NCBI GenBank assembly: GCA_036787835.1
Contig: DAIQON010000002.1
Span: 62,001 to 126,000, forward strand
DNA length: 64,000 bases
Direction: 5' to 3'
DNA from: DAIQON01 sp036787835
Lineage (GTDB): Bacteria; Patescibacteriota; Saccharimonadia; Saccharimonadales; UBA4665
The notes below the pieces were generated by a model that did no database searches, was not told the origin of the DNA, and saw only the letters and a program-made list of their open reading frames with translations. Shown here piece after piece: positions 25,660-34,961 of this stretch; position 1 is the first letter of the stretch, and every line of letters begins with the position of its first letter. A program made the translations under genes and the position numbers.

Positions 25660-27435
25660 CTATCGTCGCTTCTTGGAAATCGATGAGCCACCGAGTTTAC
25701 GGGATATCATATATATTCCTGCTGCTGCAGTCATGCTACCGATCAGTGTCATGCTGAAATGTGAACTGATTAAACCAAAGCCTGTGTTTGGCGCTCCAGG
25801 AGCTGCTACCTTGCTGACGTATGTAAGTACCACATCATTGCCATCACCACCCTTGTATGAAATCTTGAACTGATAGCCATTAAAGGTGATTGTTGAACCT
25901 TCTGGAAAGCCAGAGAATGTATCGGTGATCGGGCTATTGCCCTGGTTGTTTATTATCTCAAAGGCCTGACCTTTGCTGGGAATAAAGCCATCAACTAAAG
26001 ATAGCTGTAGAATCCCCTGGGTCGCCGGTGAACCACCGTTATCTAAGATAACCCTATTACCTGCGGTTACTATTAGTTGATCATAGCCACTACAAGCAGT
26101 CGTTCCACCAATTTCGGCTTGATATATTCCACCTTCGTTAAGATTACCTGTTTCGGTAATACAGCCTGGACTGTGACCCGGAGATACCGTTCCGCCTGGA
26201 TCAACGAGTAATGAACCAACTGTGCCGTCACCTTTTAGAATTCCGCCATTTTTTACTTCTGTAGCACCGCGTGTACCATCGATTATATATTCATTATTAT
26301 TGCCAACAACTACGCTTTGGTTAGGTTGATTGTCGCCAGTCGGCACAGTAATTACATGGACGGGAGAAGAATAAGTACCATTTGCTGTAGACGAACTGTT
26401 ACTAGACGAAACGATTACTAAGTTACCGACAACACCTGCATCTATACCCAACGTATAGGCACCACTTAGCGGACCACTGACTGTTATGGTACCGTCTGTG
26501 CTAACGGTTGAGTTTGCTGTAAGCGTTAGGTTCCCTGTTAGGTTAATGCTAGCCGTACTATCATATTGATTTGAAGCACCATGACTACAATCTGCAGCCG
26601 TGCTAATAGCATCAGTTCCGGCGATAGTAAGATTGGTTGCAAAGTTTCCGCCATTATAGCCACAAAGAATGAGGTTACCGGTATTTTGAACCATAACGCT
26701 AGGTACTGAACCCAGACCGTTCTGGATAGATAGTAGTTTTCCGCCAGGCCCAACTATAACGCTGCCATTCCAGCCACTATTACTACTTGTAGCCAGGTTT
26801 AGTGTTGCACCCGAGTTAACTGTAATAGTTCCACTGCCGGCAATATTACCACCGTTATTGTTGACGCTCAGTGAATCACTTCCAGAACCAATGCCAACAT
26901 TTTGTGATGAGGTGTCTAGAACTGGGGTGTGGTTAGCATCGCCGAGATTAAAGGACCCAGTACCCTGAAAAGTCTGGTCGGCATAAAGACTAACGTCTGT
27001 ATCAATTGTTGGGCTATTAGCACCACTGACAGTAATGCCATGATTTAAATAAATAACATTCCCTGATGAGGGCACAATTGTATAGTTATACCCTTGAGAA
27101 CTAGTGCCGTTGAATAATAGATTATAGACTGCTAAACCTGTATGGCTAGGAAAGCTGTTAGTTAATGCCCCAGAGATGTCATCTGTAAGAGTTACATTCT
27201 GAGACAAGGCACTACTTGGGAAGACCAATGTATCATCATCATCAGGTTGTGGTGCACCACTACAGCCATTCCAGTTTGCTGCGTCAGAGAACAGACCATC
27301 ACCGCCAGTTCCGGTCCAAGTACAGGTATAAAGATTATCAGCGCTTGCTTTGGCTGGGTTACCTACCAGAAGTAATATTGATCCGACAGCTAAAACGAGA
27401 CCGACAGCTAAGATGCCAATGCGAGACAATTTCAT
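25660..27435 (-). CDS. Secreted beta-helix surface protein with sortase signal
   Basis: 591 residues from the ATG at 27435, chosen because AAAGGA and a clear signal peptide (MKLSRIGILAVGLVLAVGS) follow; the longer frame to 27513 lacks both. The body is Gly/Asn/Ser/Thr-rich with many short strands (LTGNLTLTANSTVS, ITVNSGATLNLAT), typical of a right-handed beta-helix like autotransporter passenger repeats. The C-terminus has APNTG, a hydrophobic segment and a basic KKRR tail, a complete cell-wall sorting signal with Ala in place of Leu. It is encoded just before the sortase in the same direction. Confidence 0.85.
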   Translation of the reverse strand: MKLSRIGILAVGLVLAVGSILLLVGNPAKASADNLYTCTWTGTGGDGLFSDAANWNGCSGAPQPDDDDTLVFPSSALSQNVTLTDDISGALTNSFPSHTGLAVYNLLFNGTSSQGYNYTIVPSSGNVIYLNHGITVSGANSPTIDTDVSLYADQTFQGTGSFNLGDANHTPVLDTSSQNVGIGSGSDSLSVNNNGGNIAGSGTITVNSGATLNLATSSNSGWNGSVIVGPGGKLLSIQNGLGSVPSVMVQNTGNLILCGYNGGNFATNLTIAGTDAISTAADCSHGASNQYDSTASINLTGNLTLTANSTVSTDGTITVSGPLSGAYTLGIDAGVVGNLVIVSSSNSSSTANGTYSSPVHVITVPTGDNQPNQSVVVGNNNEYIIDGTRGATEVKNGGILKGDGTVGSLLVDPGGTVSPGHSPGCITETGNLNEGGIYQAEIGGTTACSGYDQLIVTAGNRVILDNGGSPATQGILQLSLVDGFIPSKGQAFEIINNQGNSPITDTFSGFPEGSTITFNGYQFKISYKGGDGNDVVLTYVSKVAAPGAPNTGFGLISSHFSMTLIGSMTAAAGIYMISRKLGGSSISKKRR

Positions 27436-27516
27436 TTTTTTATTTTCCTTTTGATCTTTTTGCGTACTCTTACAGAATACCCCTTGTGGTCTCGTCAAGC
27501 AAAACTTATCCACAAC

Positions 27517-28305
27517 TTAAGTACTAAGAGCTAGGTGTATTTTTAGCCACTCATCAAGACTAAAGCTTTGCGGCCGTCGTCCAGGATCAACCCCTATATT
27601 CTGAAGCCTACTCCTAAGTTCATCCCTGTCAGTATTTTCTATGGTTGAAAGATTGTTAAGTATGGTCTTACGTTTTGACATAAAGCCTATTCTTATTAAC
27701 CTAAACAAGGCTTTCTGTTCATCTAGTTCAAGAGGTAGATCGGTCTTTCTTTTTAGTATCACTACTTGTGAATCTACTTTAGGTCGTGGATCAAATTTAT
27801 CTGCCGTAATTATTGCACCTTTTTGGACGTCCCAGAAATACTGGCTTATTAGCCCTAGCACAGATAAATCTCCTGGTTTGGCACTCATACGCTGAGCAAT
27901 TTCCTTTTGCACAAGCATTACGGCAATTACTGGCCTATTGGATGATTCACTAATTTGTCGTATTAACTTGCCTGTTAGGTAGTAGGGAATATTAGCTACG
28001 ATTTTGTAGTCTTTGGGGAGACGATCAAAGTCAAAGTTCAAAATATCTTCATTAATTACTTCTAGACCAGGAATATTCATTTGAACTAATCGAGTATATA
28101 GGTTTTCGTCGAGCTCTACGGCAATTACTTGGGCAGCATCCTCAAGAAGTAGGGTCGTTAGATTAGCCGTCCCTGGTCCAATTTCCAGAACTACGTCCTC
28201 GTCACTAAGTTCAGCACTTTCACAAATATCTTGTAAGGCACTGTCGTCAACTAGCCAGTGTTGGCCAAGTGATTTTCTTGGTGCGGGGTCTTTACCAGTT
28301 GCCAT
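27517..28305 (-). CDS. rsmA: 16S rRNA dimethyladenosine transferase
   Basis: 262 residues. The GQHWLVD N-terminal motif (usually GQ-F-L), SAM motif VLEIGPGTANLTTLL, the AVELDENL loop and the catalytic NIPYYLTG motif are all present. It dimethylates two adjacent adenines near the 3' end of 16S rRNA. Its start overlaps the end of the Rpf-like gene by 14 bp, so both are translated from one message. Confidence 0.95.
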   Translation of the reverse strand: MATGKDPAPRKSLGQHWLVDDSALQDICESAELSDEDVVLEIGPGTANLTTLLLEDAAQVIAVELDENLYTRLVQMNIPGLEVINEDILNFDFDRLPKDYKIVANIPYYLTGKLIRQISESSNRPVIAVMLVQKEIAQRMSAKPGDLSVLGLISQYFWDVQKGAIITADKFDPRPKVDSQVVILKRKTDLPLELDEQKALFRLIRIGFMSKRKTILNNLSTIENTDRDELRSRLQNIGVDPGRRPQSFSLDEWLKIHLALST

Positions 28306-29566
28306 ATGCTACCCAGTGGGCATATGCATTACCCCAGCTACCATACCGACCATTAGCGTAGCCGCTACACCATCTTAGCTGGGTGATTGGGTTTGTGGCC
28401 CAGTCCGCCCCAGCAGAGGACATCTTTGATCCAGGTGTTGCCTGACATAAACCATAACCAAATGAAGTGAATTGATTATCCGGGATGGCAGGACATGAAT
28501 GTTCACCTTGTGCCTTTGTAGGACACCAGCCTGATTCGTGGCTAATAATATAATCGGCGTACTGGTAGTCCGATGGAGCAATGCCAGCAAGAGCCATATC
28601 TCCTTTGATACCACTAAGGCTTGTACCTATGACAACTATCTCGGTGACTGGCTGTTGAGTAACAACGTCTTGAATCTTGGTCTGAGATACGGCTATGCCA
28701 TTGTTCAGTTGTTCTTGATAAGTTATAACCTCAGTGCCGCTGGATCCTTGTTGCCTAACAGCACTAGTGCCATAAGCCAAAGATGGATCACTGATTGTTT
28801 GAATCGGCATCGCAATAGTTTGAGTTATTGATTCAATCTTAGTCCCCTTTCTAATTATAAATACCTGAGTATTATTGATTAGCGGAGTCGATAGACTAGG
28901 CATAATTTGATCTGTAGGTGCTACGCTAATTTTTTCGTCGTTAATTAAGTCAGCCACGGTTTTTGCATGGGTCCTTAGCGCCAATGGTGTGCCATATAGA
29001 TTGAGAGTTACAGGCGTCGCTCTATTTATAACTACTTGTTGGCCAATCGCCTGGGCCTTAATGAAATTATCGGTCGGCACTATGGCAACATTATCTTCTG
29101 GGTATACATTTACCCCGGCTTGCTGTGCTATGGCTCGAGGGGTCGTTGCAGCACTCTGGGTAAAGATTTGATTATTGCCATCGACCACCTCCACTGGAAT
29201 CGCCCTGAAGATATTGACCCTGAAATCGTCTTGGTTTATTGGTGTTGTTAAACTTGGCTCAACGACGTCTCCCTGATTAAGCGTAATGTCTAGCTTAGAT
29301 AGTAGTGTGCCGACAGTTTTATCGTTGGTTGGTACAACTTGTTTAACGCCATCATGGCTAACAATTACAATCTTAGAATTAGGAGTAACAGTAAGCTGTT
29401 TTGTGTGCGAAAGAAAATGATATGCAAGCATTGTCGAGGCAAGCAGAATTAGAAAGGTTATAGCTGGCACAGCAAATGGGTGCTTGCTCAGTAGTTTTAT
29501 TCTTCGAACGTGGCGTCTCCGCCAGCGATTAAACTTAAACTTAGGTTTAGTAGATTTTAACTTCAT
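28292..29566 (-). CDS. RpfB/YabE-like secreted cell-wall hydrolase
   Basis: 424 residues. A basic cytoplasmic start and membrane anchor (about 33-50) are followed by three DUF348-like repeats (about 65-235: ITLNQGDVVEPS, VYPEDNVAIVPTD, ISVAPTDQIMPS), a G5 domain (about 240-310), and a C-terminal lysozyme/transglycosylase-like domain starting YADYIISHESGW with the catalytic-type Glu. Such proteins remodel peptidoglycan and act as resuscitation factors in Actinobacteria. The order rpfB-ksgA on one strand is the same as in Actinobacteria and Bacilli. Confidence 0.88.
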   Translation of the reverse strand: MKLKSTKPKFKFNRWRRRHVRRIKLLSKHPFAVPAITFLILLASTMLAYHFLSHTKQLTVTPNSKIVIVSHDGVKQVVPTNDKTVGTLLSKLDITLNQGDVVEPSLTTPINQDDFRVNIFRAIPVEVVDGNNQIFTQSAATTPRAIAQQAGVNVYPEDNVAIVPTDNFIKAQAIGQQVVINRATPVTLNLYGTPLALRTHAKTVADLINDEKISVAPTDQIMPSLSTPLINNTQVFIIRKGTKIESITQTIAMPIQTISDPSLAYGTSAVRQQGSSGTEVITYQEQLNNGIAVSQTKIQDVVTQQPVTEIVVIGTSLSGIKGDMALAGIAPSDYQYADYIISHESGWCPTKAQGEHSCPAIPDNQFTSFGYGLCQATPGSKMSSAGADWATNPITQLRWCSGYANGRYGSWGNAYAHWVAYGNW

Positions 29567-29703
29567 AAAATGTATATATCGCAGCTAGTAGAGATCTACT
29601 CTGTCGGATACCCGGATAACTATTTGAACAAGGGTGACCTGGAGCCTATGACATATAGACTATTGTATCAAAATTAGCCACCCACCGCTAAAGATAGGGC
29701 CTC

Positions 29704-30174
29704 TCAAGTTTTGAGCAGTTTATCATGACTACTGAGTATCAATTTGACGTCATCGGCTAGTTTCATGTTTTTTAGTTCAGATGGACTAAACCAACCAGCT
29801 TCAATGATCTCATACTTTTGCAGGGTTAAGTCTGGGCGAGAATTAAGATGAACTGAGTATATATATCTAGTGGATGTAGACCGTTTCTTGTTATAGTTAA
29901 TCGTCTCAATATGGGTTAACAGATTAATGTCCAGATTAATGCCAGTTTCTTCTTTGACTTCACGAACAGCACAAACTTTTGGATCTTCGCTTTTATGCAT
30001 GCCGCCGCCTGGTAGGCTCCACTCACCACTTCCGACCCAATCTCTAAGAATAAGGATCTTATTGTCTGTAATTAACAGTACCCTGGTCCGGCTGCTTCCA
30101 TTGACACTAAAATATATAAACGGATAGGTGGCTATGTATATCAGCCGGCCAATATAATTGTAAATTAAGTTCAT
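29704..30174 (-). CDS. NUDIX hydrolase (156 aa)
   Basis: The Nudix box is complete: GGGMHKSEDPKVCAVREVKEETGI near residues 58-80, giving the G-x5-E-x7-REVKEETG pattern. A hydrophobic N-terminal stretch (YIGRLIYIATYPFIYFSV) suggests membrane association, which is unusual for the family. The first bases overlap the end of the helicase gene by 4 bp. Substrate unknown; nucleoside diphosphate derivatives are typical. Confidence 0.9.
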   Translation of the reverse strand: MNLIYNYIGRLIYIATYPFIYFSVNGSSRTRVLLITDNKILILRDWVGSGEWSLPGGGMHKSEDPKVCAVREVKEETGINLDINLLTHIETINYNKKRSTSTRYIYSVHLNSRPDLTLQKYEIIEAGWFSPSELKNMKLADDVKLILSSHDKLLKT

Positions 30175-32306
30175 AACTTCTCTATTGGTGCAAAACTCAG
30201 GTTTAGCTTCTTAATACCCTTCCCCTTAAAGTATATAGCTGCTGTCTCGCCCTCAATCTCCATAACCGTACCCTGGCCAAATACTTGATGCCTTACTACG
30301 TCACCCTCATTTAGGTCCGGAACATACCTAGGCTCATCGGGCATAAAGCTCTTACCGCCGAACGGTTCTATTGGTTGGTATAGATTCTCTGTTTGAAAAT
30401 CTCCGTCAATTTCGCTCAGAAAGCGGCTCGGGGGGTTATGCAAAACACCGCCATATATTAATCGACTCGAAGCATGTAGCATATATAGTTCCTGCATTGC
30501 CCTAGTCATACCGACATAACAAAGTCTTCGCTCTTCCTCCATCTCAGTCTCGCTATACAGGGCGCGAGAGTGGGGAAAAATAGTTTCCTCCATGCCGGTC
30601 ATGAAAACAACTGGATATTCGAGACCTTTTGCTGCGTGAAGCGTCATTAATGTAACTGTATTGCCACTAAAGTTGGCATTGTCTATATCACTAATTAGAG
30701 CCACCTCTTCCAAGAAGCCAGCCAACCCAATTTCCTGATATTCTTGAGCAACGCTGAGAAGCTCTTTTACGTTCTCCTGACGAGATTGACCTTGGACAGT
30801 GCCATCGTCTAAGTATTTAAGATAGTCTAGTCTCCTGATTAATGAGTCGATGAGCCCACTTAAGCTTGATGCGGTTTCATTTACCCGGCGAAGCGACTCT
30901 AAGATGTCGTCAAGATCAGACAACGATTGCCGTGTTTTAGGAGTTAGCATTGTACAGTTTTTAATCTCATTCATAGCAACTCGTAAACTGCCATGTTGGC
31001 TGGCCCATTCATAAAATGTCTGGAGTGTTTTAGGCCCAATCCCTCTGGTTGGCACATTGATTATTCGTTCTAATGAAATTCTGTCTTCAGGCTGATAAAT
31101 GAGTCTTAGATAAGCAACTAAATCTTTGATCTCTTTCCGATCATAAAAACGAACACCACCGACAATGTGATATGGAACCCCATATCGAATAAATGTTTCT
31201 TCGATTGAACGGCTCTGCGCATTTGTACGATAGAGCACTGCGTAGTCATTGAACTTGTGATGGCCGCTATCAATGCCTCGAGTTATATGTCGAATTATGC
31301 TTTCAGCTTCGGCACGCTCGTTTGACAGCTGCAAAATCTGTACCGGCAGGCCATCGGCGGATGCTGTCCACAGCTCCTTATCACTACGCTCAGTATTTTT
31401 GGATATCACAGCGTGTGCCGCATCAAGAATATTTTTTGTAGAACGATAATTCTGTTCTAGCTTAATAATTGTGCAGTTTTTGTAGTCTTTTTCGAAGTTG
31501 AGGATATTCCTAAAATCTGCTCCCCTCCAACCATATATCGATTGCCAATCGTCACCCACTACTGCAACATTATTATCTTTGTTTGTCAATAATTTTATTA
31601 ATTGATATTGGGCGCTGTTAGTGTCTTGATATTCGTCTACCATAATGTAGTGAAATTGATTCTGCCATTTCTCTCGAATTGGCTTTGACTGCTTCATTAA
31701 CTGAACAGTTCTGTTAATTAGATCATCGAAGTCTAGCGCTGATGCCTCTTTTAATTCTTTTTCATAGGCTGGATATATTTGAGCGGCAACTTTTTGAGAA
31801 GGAGTTTGAGCTATTTCTTGGTATTCGCTTGGGCTTAGTGATTCATTTTTAGCACTACTGATTAGATTGAGCATGGCCCTGGCAGGATAAGCCTTTTCGT
31901 CGATATGGAGTAGTTTTGATGCTCTCTTTATCGTTGAGAGCCTGTCTTGGTCATCAAAGATAACGAATGTCTTTGGTACCCCTATGTGATCACCGTCTAT
32001 TCTTAGCAGTTTTACGCAGACACCATGGAATGTCCCCATGAATGGCATAAAGTTAAAGTTCTCTTCTCGTTCACCCAATATTTTAGCAACACGACTTCTA
32101 ATTTCTTTGGCGGCCTTATTGGTAAATGTAACGGTCAGAATAGAGTTTGCAGCTGCTTTATTACTGGCAATAATATAGGCAATTCGATGTACTAGAGTTT
32201 TAGTCTTACCACTACCAGCTCCAGCCTGAATCAAAAGCGGGCCTTCAGTTGTTTCAACTGCTCGACGCTGCTCTGGATTTAACCCCTCAAGTAAATGGTC
32301 TACCAC
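30171..32306 (-). CDS. UvrD/PcrA-type superfamily 1 DNA helicase
   Basis: 711 residues with the complete SF1A motif set: Walker A AGAGSGKTKTLVHR, TFTNKAA, DEYQDTN (motif II), GDDWQSIYGWRGA (III), LEQNYRS (IV), LMTLHAAKGLEYPVVF (V) and the VGMTRAM motif VI. The C-terminal GDVVRHQVFGQGTVMEIEG segment is the PcrA Tudor-like domain. It unwinds DNA 3'-5' in repair and in removal of RNA polymerase or RecA filaments. PcrA is the nearer subfamily. Confidence 0.95.
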   Translation of the reverse strand: MVDHLLEGLNPEQRRAVETTEGPLLIQAGAGSGKTKTLVHRIAYIIASNKAAANSILTVTFTNKAAKEIRSRVAKILGEREENFNFMPFMGTFHGVCVKLLRIDGDHIGVPKTFVIFDDQDRLSTIKRASKLLHIDEKAYPARAMLNLISSAKNESLSPSEYQEIAQTPSQKVAAQIYPAYEKELKEASALDFDDLINRTVQLMKQSKPIREKWQNQFHYIMVDEYQDTNSAQYQLIKLLTNKDNNVAVVGDDWQSIYGWRGADFRNILNFEKDYKNCTIIKLEQNYRSTKNILDAAHAVISKNTERSDKELWTASADGLPVQILQLSNERAEAESIIRHITRGIDSGHHKFNDYAVLYRTNAQSRSIEETFIRYGVPYHIVGGVRFYDRKEIKDLVAYLRLIYQPEDRISLERIINVPTRGIGPKTLQTFYEWASQHGSLRVAMNEIKNCTMLTPKTRQSLSDLDDILESLRRVNETASSLSGLIDSLIRRLDYLKYLDDGTVQGQSRQENVKELLSVAQEYQEIGLAGFLEEVALISDIDNANFSGNTVTLMTLHAAKGLEYPVVFMTGMEETIFPHSRALYSETEMEEERRLCYVGMTRAMQELYMLHASSRLIYGGVLHNPPSRFLSEIDGDFQTENLYQPIEPFGGKSFMPDEPRYVPDLNEGDVVRHQVFGQGTVMEIEGETAAIYFKGKGIKKLNLSFAPIEKL

Positions 32307-32386
32307 CCGTATATTTTAGCAAACTGACCTACCAATAAACTAAATATATATGATGTGATAATGACTGTATCTAATAGATGGCATTC

Positions 32387-33169
32387 TCAAGCATGCTTGA
32401 CGATATAAGCTTTACGTATAATCTCAGCAAATTCTGTGTAGTTGAGACTGGCTCCACCAACGAGTGCTCCGTCGCAACCATCAAGCGCTAGGTAGCTTGC
32501 AATATTATTCTTGTCGACGCTACCACCGTAAAGTAGGCGTACCCTACTTGCAATATCGGCACCAAATAATTCACTTATTTGATATCTAATGTAGTCTAGT
32601 TCTTTTTGAATATCGTCAGGTTTTGCAACTTCTCCGTCGAAGGTGCTTATTGCCCAAACAGGCTCATAGGCAATAACTATGTTTCTGACTTCTTCACTAG
32701 TTAGATTGGATATTGCGGTAGTTAGTTGATCGTGAATAACTTGCTTGGTCTTCCCAGAAACTCTTTCTGGTTTTGATTCACCAATACAAAGTATTGGGGT
32801 AATCTTATTTCTAACTGCGGCGGCAACTTTATCTCTTACCACTTCAAGGGTTTCGTTAAAGGATATTCTGCGGCTTGAATGACCAACGATCGCATAATCG
32901 ACGAGGTCTCTCAGCATAGTAAAGCTAACCTCTCCGGTATATGGACCTACATCTTCAGAAAATGCATTTTGGCTAGCAAGTTTAAACTTACGGTGATCTA
33001 TTTCGAGACTTAGTGGTTGAAGTGTGAGCAAAGAAGGCGCAATCACCACTTCAATTGATCGGTGAGTGGTAACTAGCTTATTTAGCCGATGCATATAAAT
33101 ACTGGCTTGGTGAGCATTAAGATGCATTTTCCAGTTAGCAACTATTAGGCTTCTACTCGTATGAATCAT
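32387..33169 (-). CDS. tpiA: Triosephosphate isomerase
   Basis: 260 residues. Catalytic residues are seen in NWKMHLN (Lys), IVGHSSRR (His) and IAYEPVWAI (Glu). The mobile loop 6 reads STFDGEVAKP rather than the usual GTGKTA, a notable deviation in a normally invariant loop. The ATG at 33169, one base after the pgk stop, is preferred over a GTG overlapping pgk. It interconverts dihydroxyacetone phosphate and glyceraldehyde 3-phosphate. Confidence 0.94.
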   Translation of the reverse strand: MIHTSRSLIVANWKMHLNAHQASIYMHRLNKLVTTHRSIEVVIAPSLLTLQPLSLEIDHRKFKLASQNAFSEDVGPYTGEVSFTMLRDLVDYAIVGHSSRRISFNETLEVVRDKVAAAVRNKITPILCIGESKPERVSGKTKQVIHDQLTTAISNLTSEEVRNIVIAYEPVWAISTFDGEVAKPDDIQKELDYIRYQISELFGADIASRVRLLYGGSVDKNNIASYLALDGCDGALVGGASLNYTEFAEIIRKAYIVKHA

Positions 33170-33170
33170 T

Positions 33171-34466
33171 TTAGTTATCACCGTCCTTATTCATTAAAGC
33201 TTCAACGCCGGGAAGATGATGCCCTGACATCAAATCAAGACTAGCTCCACCGCCCGTAGACACGTGGTTGAAAGCAGCAACCAGTTTTCGGCTTTCTACA
33301 TAGCCAACCGTATCACCTCCGCCAACTACTGTGAATGGTTTTGGCCCTAGATCTCCAGTTATGGCCTGGATTATTAGGTCTGTCCCATGTGAATATGGAC
33401 CAATAGCGCCCTGTAGACTCTCGGTTTCTGTTACTCCCATAGTCCCATTCCAAATAACAGTTTTTACCATTCTTGCTGCTCCAGCGATATACGCACCGGA
33501 GAACGGACCAATATCTAGAATTAATTCATGGGCAGCAACATTACTCGATGATCTTGGTGGCCTCTTTGGATAGTTTTCTATGTCAGCTACGACATGCGCC
33601 GTCCAGTCGACGATTCTTGTTGGCTGGGTTTTGTCGATCTTATGCGCCACAACGGCATCAAACGGTAAACTAAAAACAAAGTCTCGTTTCTTAGTTTCTG
33701 CTTCAGCCTGATTAATGATGTCTTGGGCTAGGTGAATATTTTCCTTGTCATATAAACTATCCCCTATATCTACTCCTTTCGCGGTCAAAAACGTGTTGGC
33801 CATAGCGCCTCCAACAGCGACAAAGTCAGCTATTGAAATAAATCTTCTTAGAATATCTATTTTGTCTGCTATTTTTGCGCCACCTATAATCGCCATCAAC
33901 GGCCTCTTCGGATCGGACATTACATTGGTGATAATATCTACTTCTTTTTCTAGTAGTAGCCCGCTGACGCTTGGCAGGTGCCTGGTTATCGCTTCAGTTG
34001 ATGCGTGAGCACGGTGCACAACCCCAAATGCATCTTGGACAAAGACTTCAGCCAGACTGGCAAGCTCGCTAGCAAATCCATCATCATTTTCTTCTTCCTC
34101 TTTGTGAAAGCGTAGATTTTCTAAAAGCAATATTTGGCCTTTTTCAATTCCGGCAGCCGCTTTTTTCGCTTGCTCGCCGACACAATCGGTAACAAACTCA
34201 ACTCTCTTTTCAAGTATCTGATTTAGTCTTTTTGCTACTGGAAATAGACTAAACGCTGGCTCTGCTTTCCCGTCAGGCCTGCCAAGATGTGAGCAAATAA
34301 TTACTTTACAATTTTGGCTCAGCAAATAGTAAATTGTATCGAGAGACTGAGTTATCCGATAATCATCAGTTATTTGGCCATTTTCAATTGGTACATTATA
34401 GTCTGCACGGAGAAGTACGGTTTTATCCCTCAGATCAATATCACGTACTGTTTTTTTATAGAACAT
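33171..34466 (-). CDS. pgk: Phosphoglycerate kinase
   Basis: 431 residues, slightly longer than the 390-415 usual. Motifs: LLRADYNVPIENGQITDDYRI (substrate site), CSHLGRPDG, the GGAKIADKI segment, and the C-terminal VGGGDTVGYVE and STGGGASLDLMSG nucleotide-binding loops. It makes ATP in lower glycolysis. It overlaps or abuts tpiA in one operon; pyk lies upstream in the same direction, so this is a glycolytic block. Confidence 0.95.
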   Translation of the reverse strand: MFYKKTVRDIDLRDKTVLLRADYNVPIENGQITDDYRITQSLDTIYYLLSQNCKVIICSHLGRPDGKAEPAFSLFPVAKRLNQILEKRVEFVTDCVGEQAKKAAAGIEKGQILLLENLRFHKEEEENDDGFASELASLAEVFVQDAFGVVHRAHASTEAITRHLPSVSGLLLEKEVDIITNVMSDPKRPLMAIIGGAKIADKIDILRRFISIADFVAVGGAMANTFLTAKGVDIGDSLYDKENIHLAQDIINQAEAETKKRDFVFSLPFDAVVAHKIDKTQPTRIVDWTAHVVADIENYPKRPPRSSSNVAAHELILDIGPFSGAYIAGAARMVKTVIWNGTMGVTETESLQGAIGPYSHGTDLIIQAITGDLGPKPFTVVGGGDTVGYVESRKLVAAFNHVSTGGGASLDLMSGHHLPGVEALMNKDGDN

Positions 34467-34532
34467 GCCCCACCCGTCTTATATATACCCTAATAATAGA
34501 GCATCGTCTTTAGACGACAAAGTTTAAATTAG

Positions 34533-34660
34533 TTAGCAATCCGTAGATACATCTTGTTTAGAGCCTTATCGAAGGTAAATATTTGGCTAATATCCTGTGT
34601 ATTATCCTCCAAGCTACACTCAGTAATGTTGTTGTCGACTAAGATCGTGCTATCGTACTT
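34533..34660 (-). pseudogene. C-terminal remnant of a PIN-domain-like toxin
   Basis: An open frame of 42 codons without a start, overlapping the end of the antitoxin gene, ends with IFTFDKALNKMYLRIAN. The TFDKAL stretch resembles the C-terminal strand and helix of VapC/PIN toxins. The catalytic N-terminal part is missing, so the toxin has been deleted and only its antitoxin stays intact. The identification rests on a short match. Confidence 0.5.
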
Positions 34661-34892
34661 TAGATGAAAATGACGCACTAATTATTTTTTCTGTAGGGGT
34701 TAAGGGGTCCTTAAACGATGGTTTACTAAGAGCTTTCCTAACTTCTTCAAAACTCTTTGGCTTAGTAAGTACAATCTCACCATTTTTTAGCACAATAGTA
34801 ACGCTTTTAAACTCATTAAGACCCAGCTTATCCATATATTCTTTTGGTATAGTTATTTGGCCTTTGCTCGTAATACTGTATGTATAGCTCAT
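34650..34892 (-). CDS. AbrB/MazE-family antitoxin, apparently orphan
   Basis: 80 residues with the full SpoVT/AbrB motif YTYSITSKGQITIPKEYMDKLGL followed by VTIVLKNGEIVLTKPK. The C-terminal part (KPSFKDPLTPTEKII) is the toxin-binding tail type. The only partner is the toxin fragment immediately downstream. It may now act as a stand-alone regulator or be in decay. Confidence 0.85.
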   Translation of the reverse strand: MSYTYSITSKGQITIPKEYMDKLGLNEFKSVTIVLKNGEIVLTKPKSFEEVRKALSKPSFKDPLTPTEKIISASFSSKVR

Positions 34893-34961
34893 ACTTACTA
34901 TTATACAGTTTGATACTCATCCATCTGGGGTTATTTATTGCATGATATAAAGCACGGCAGT

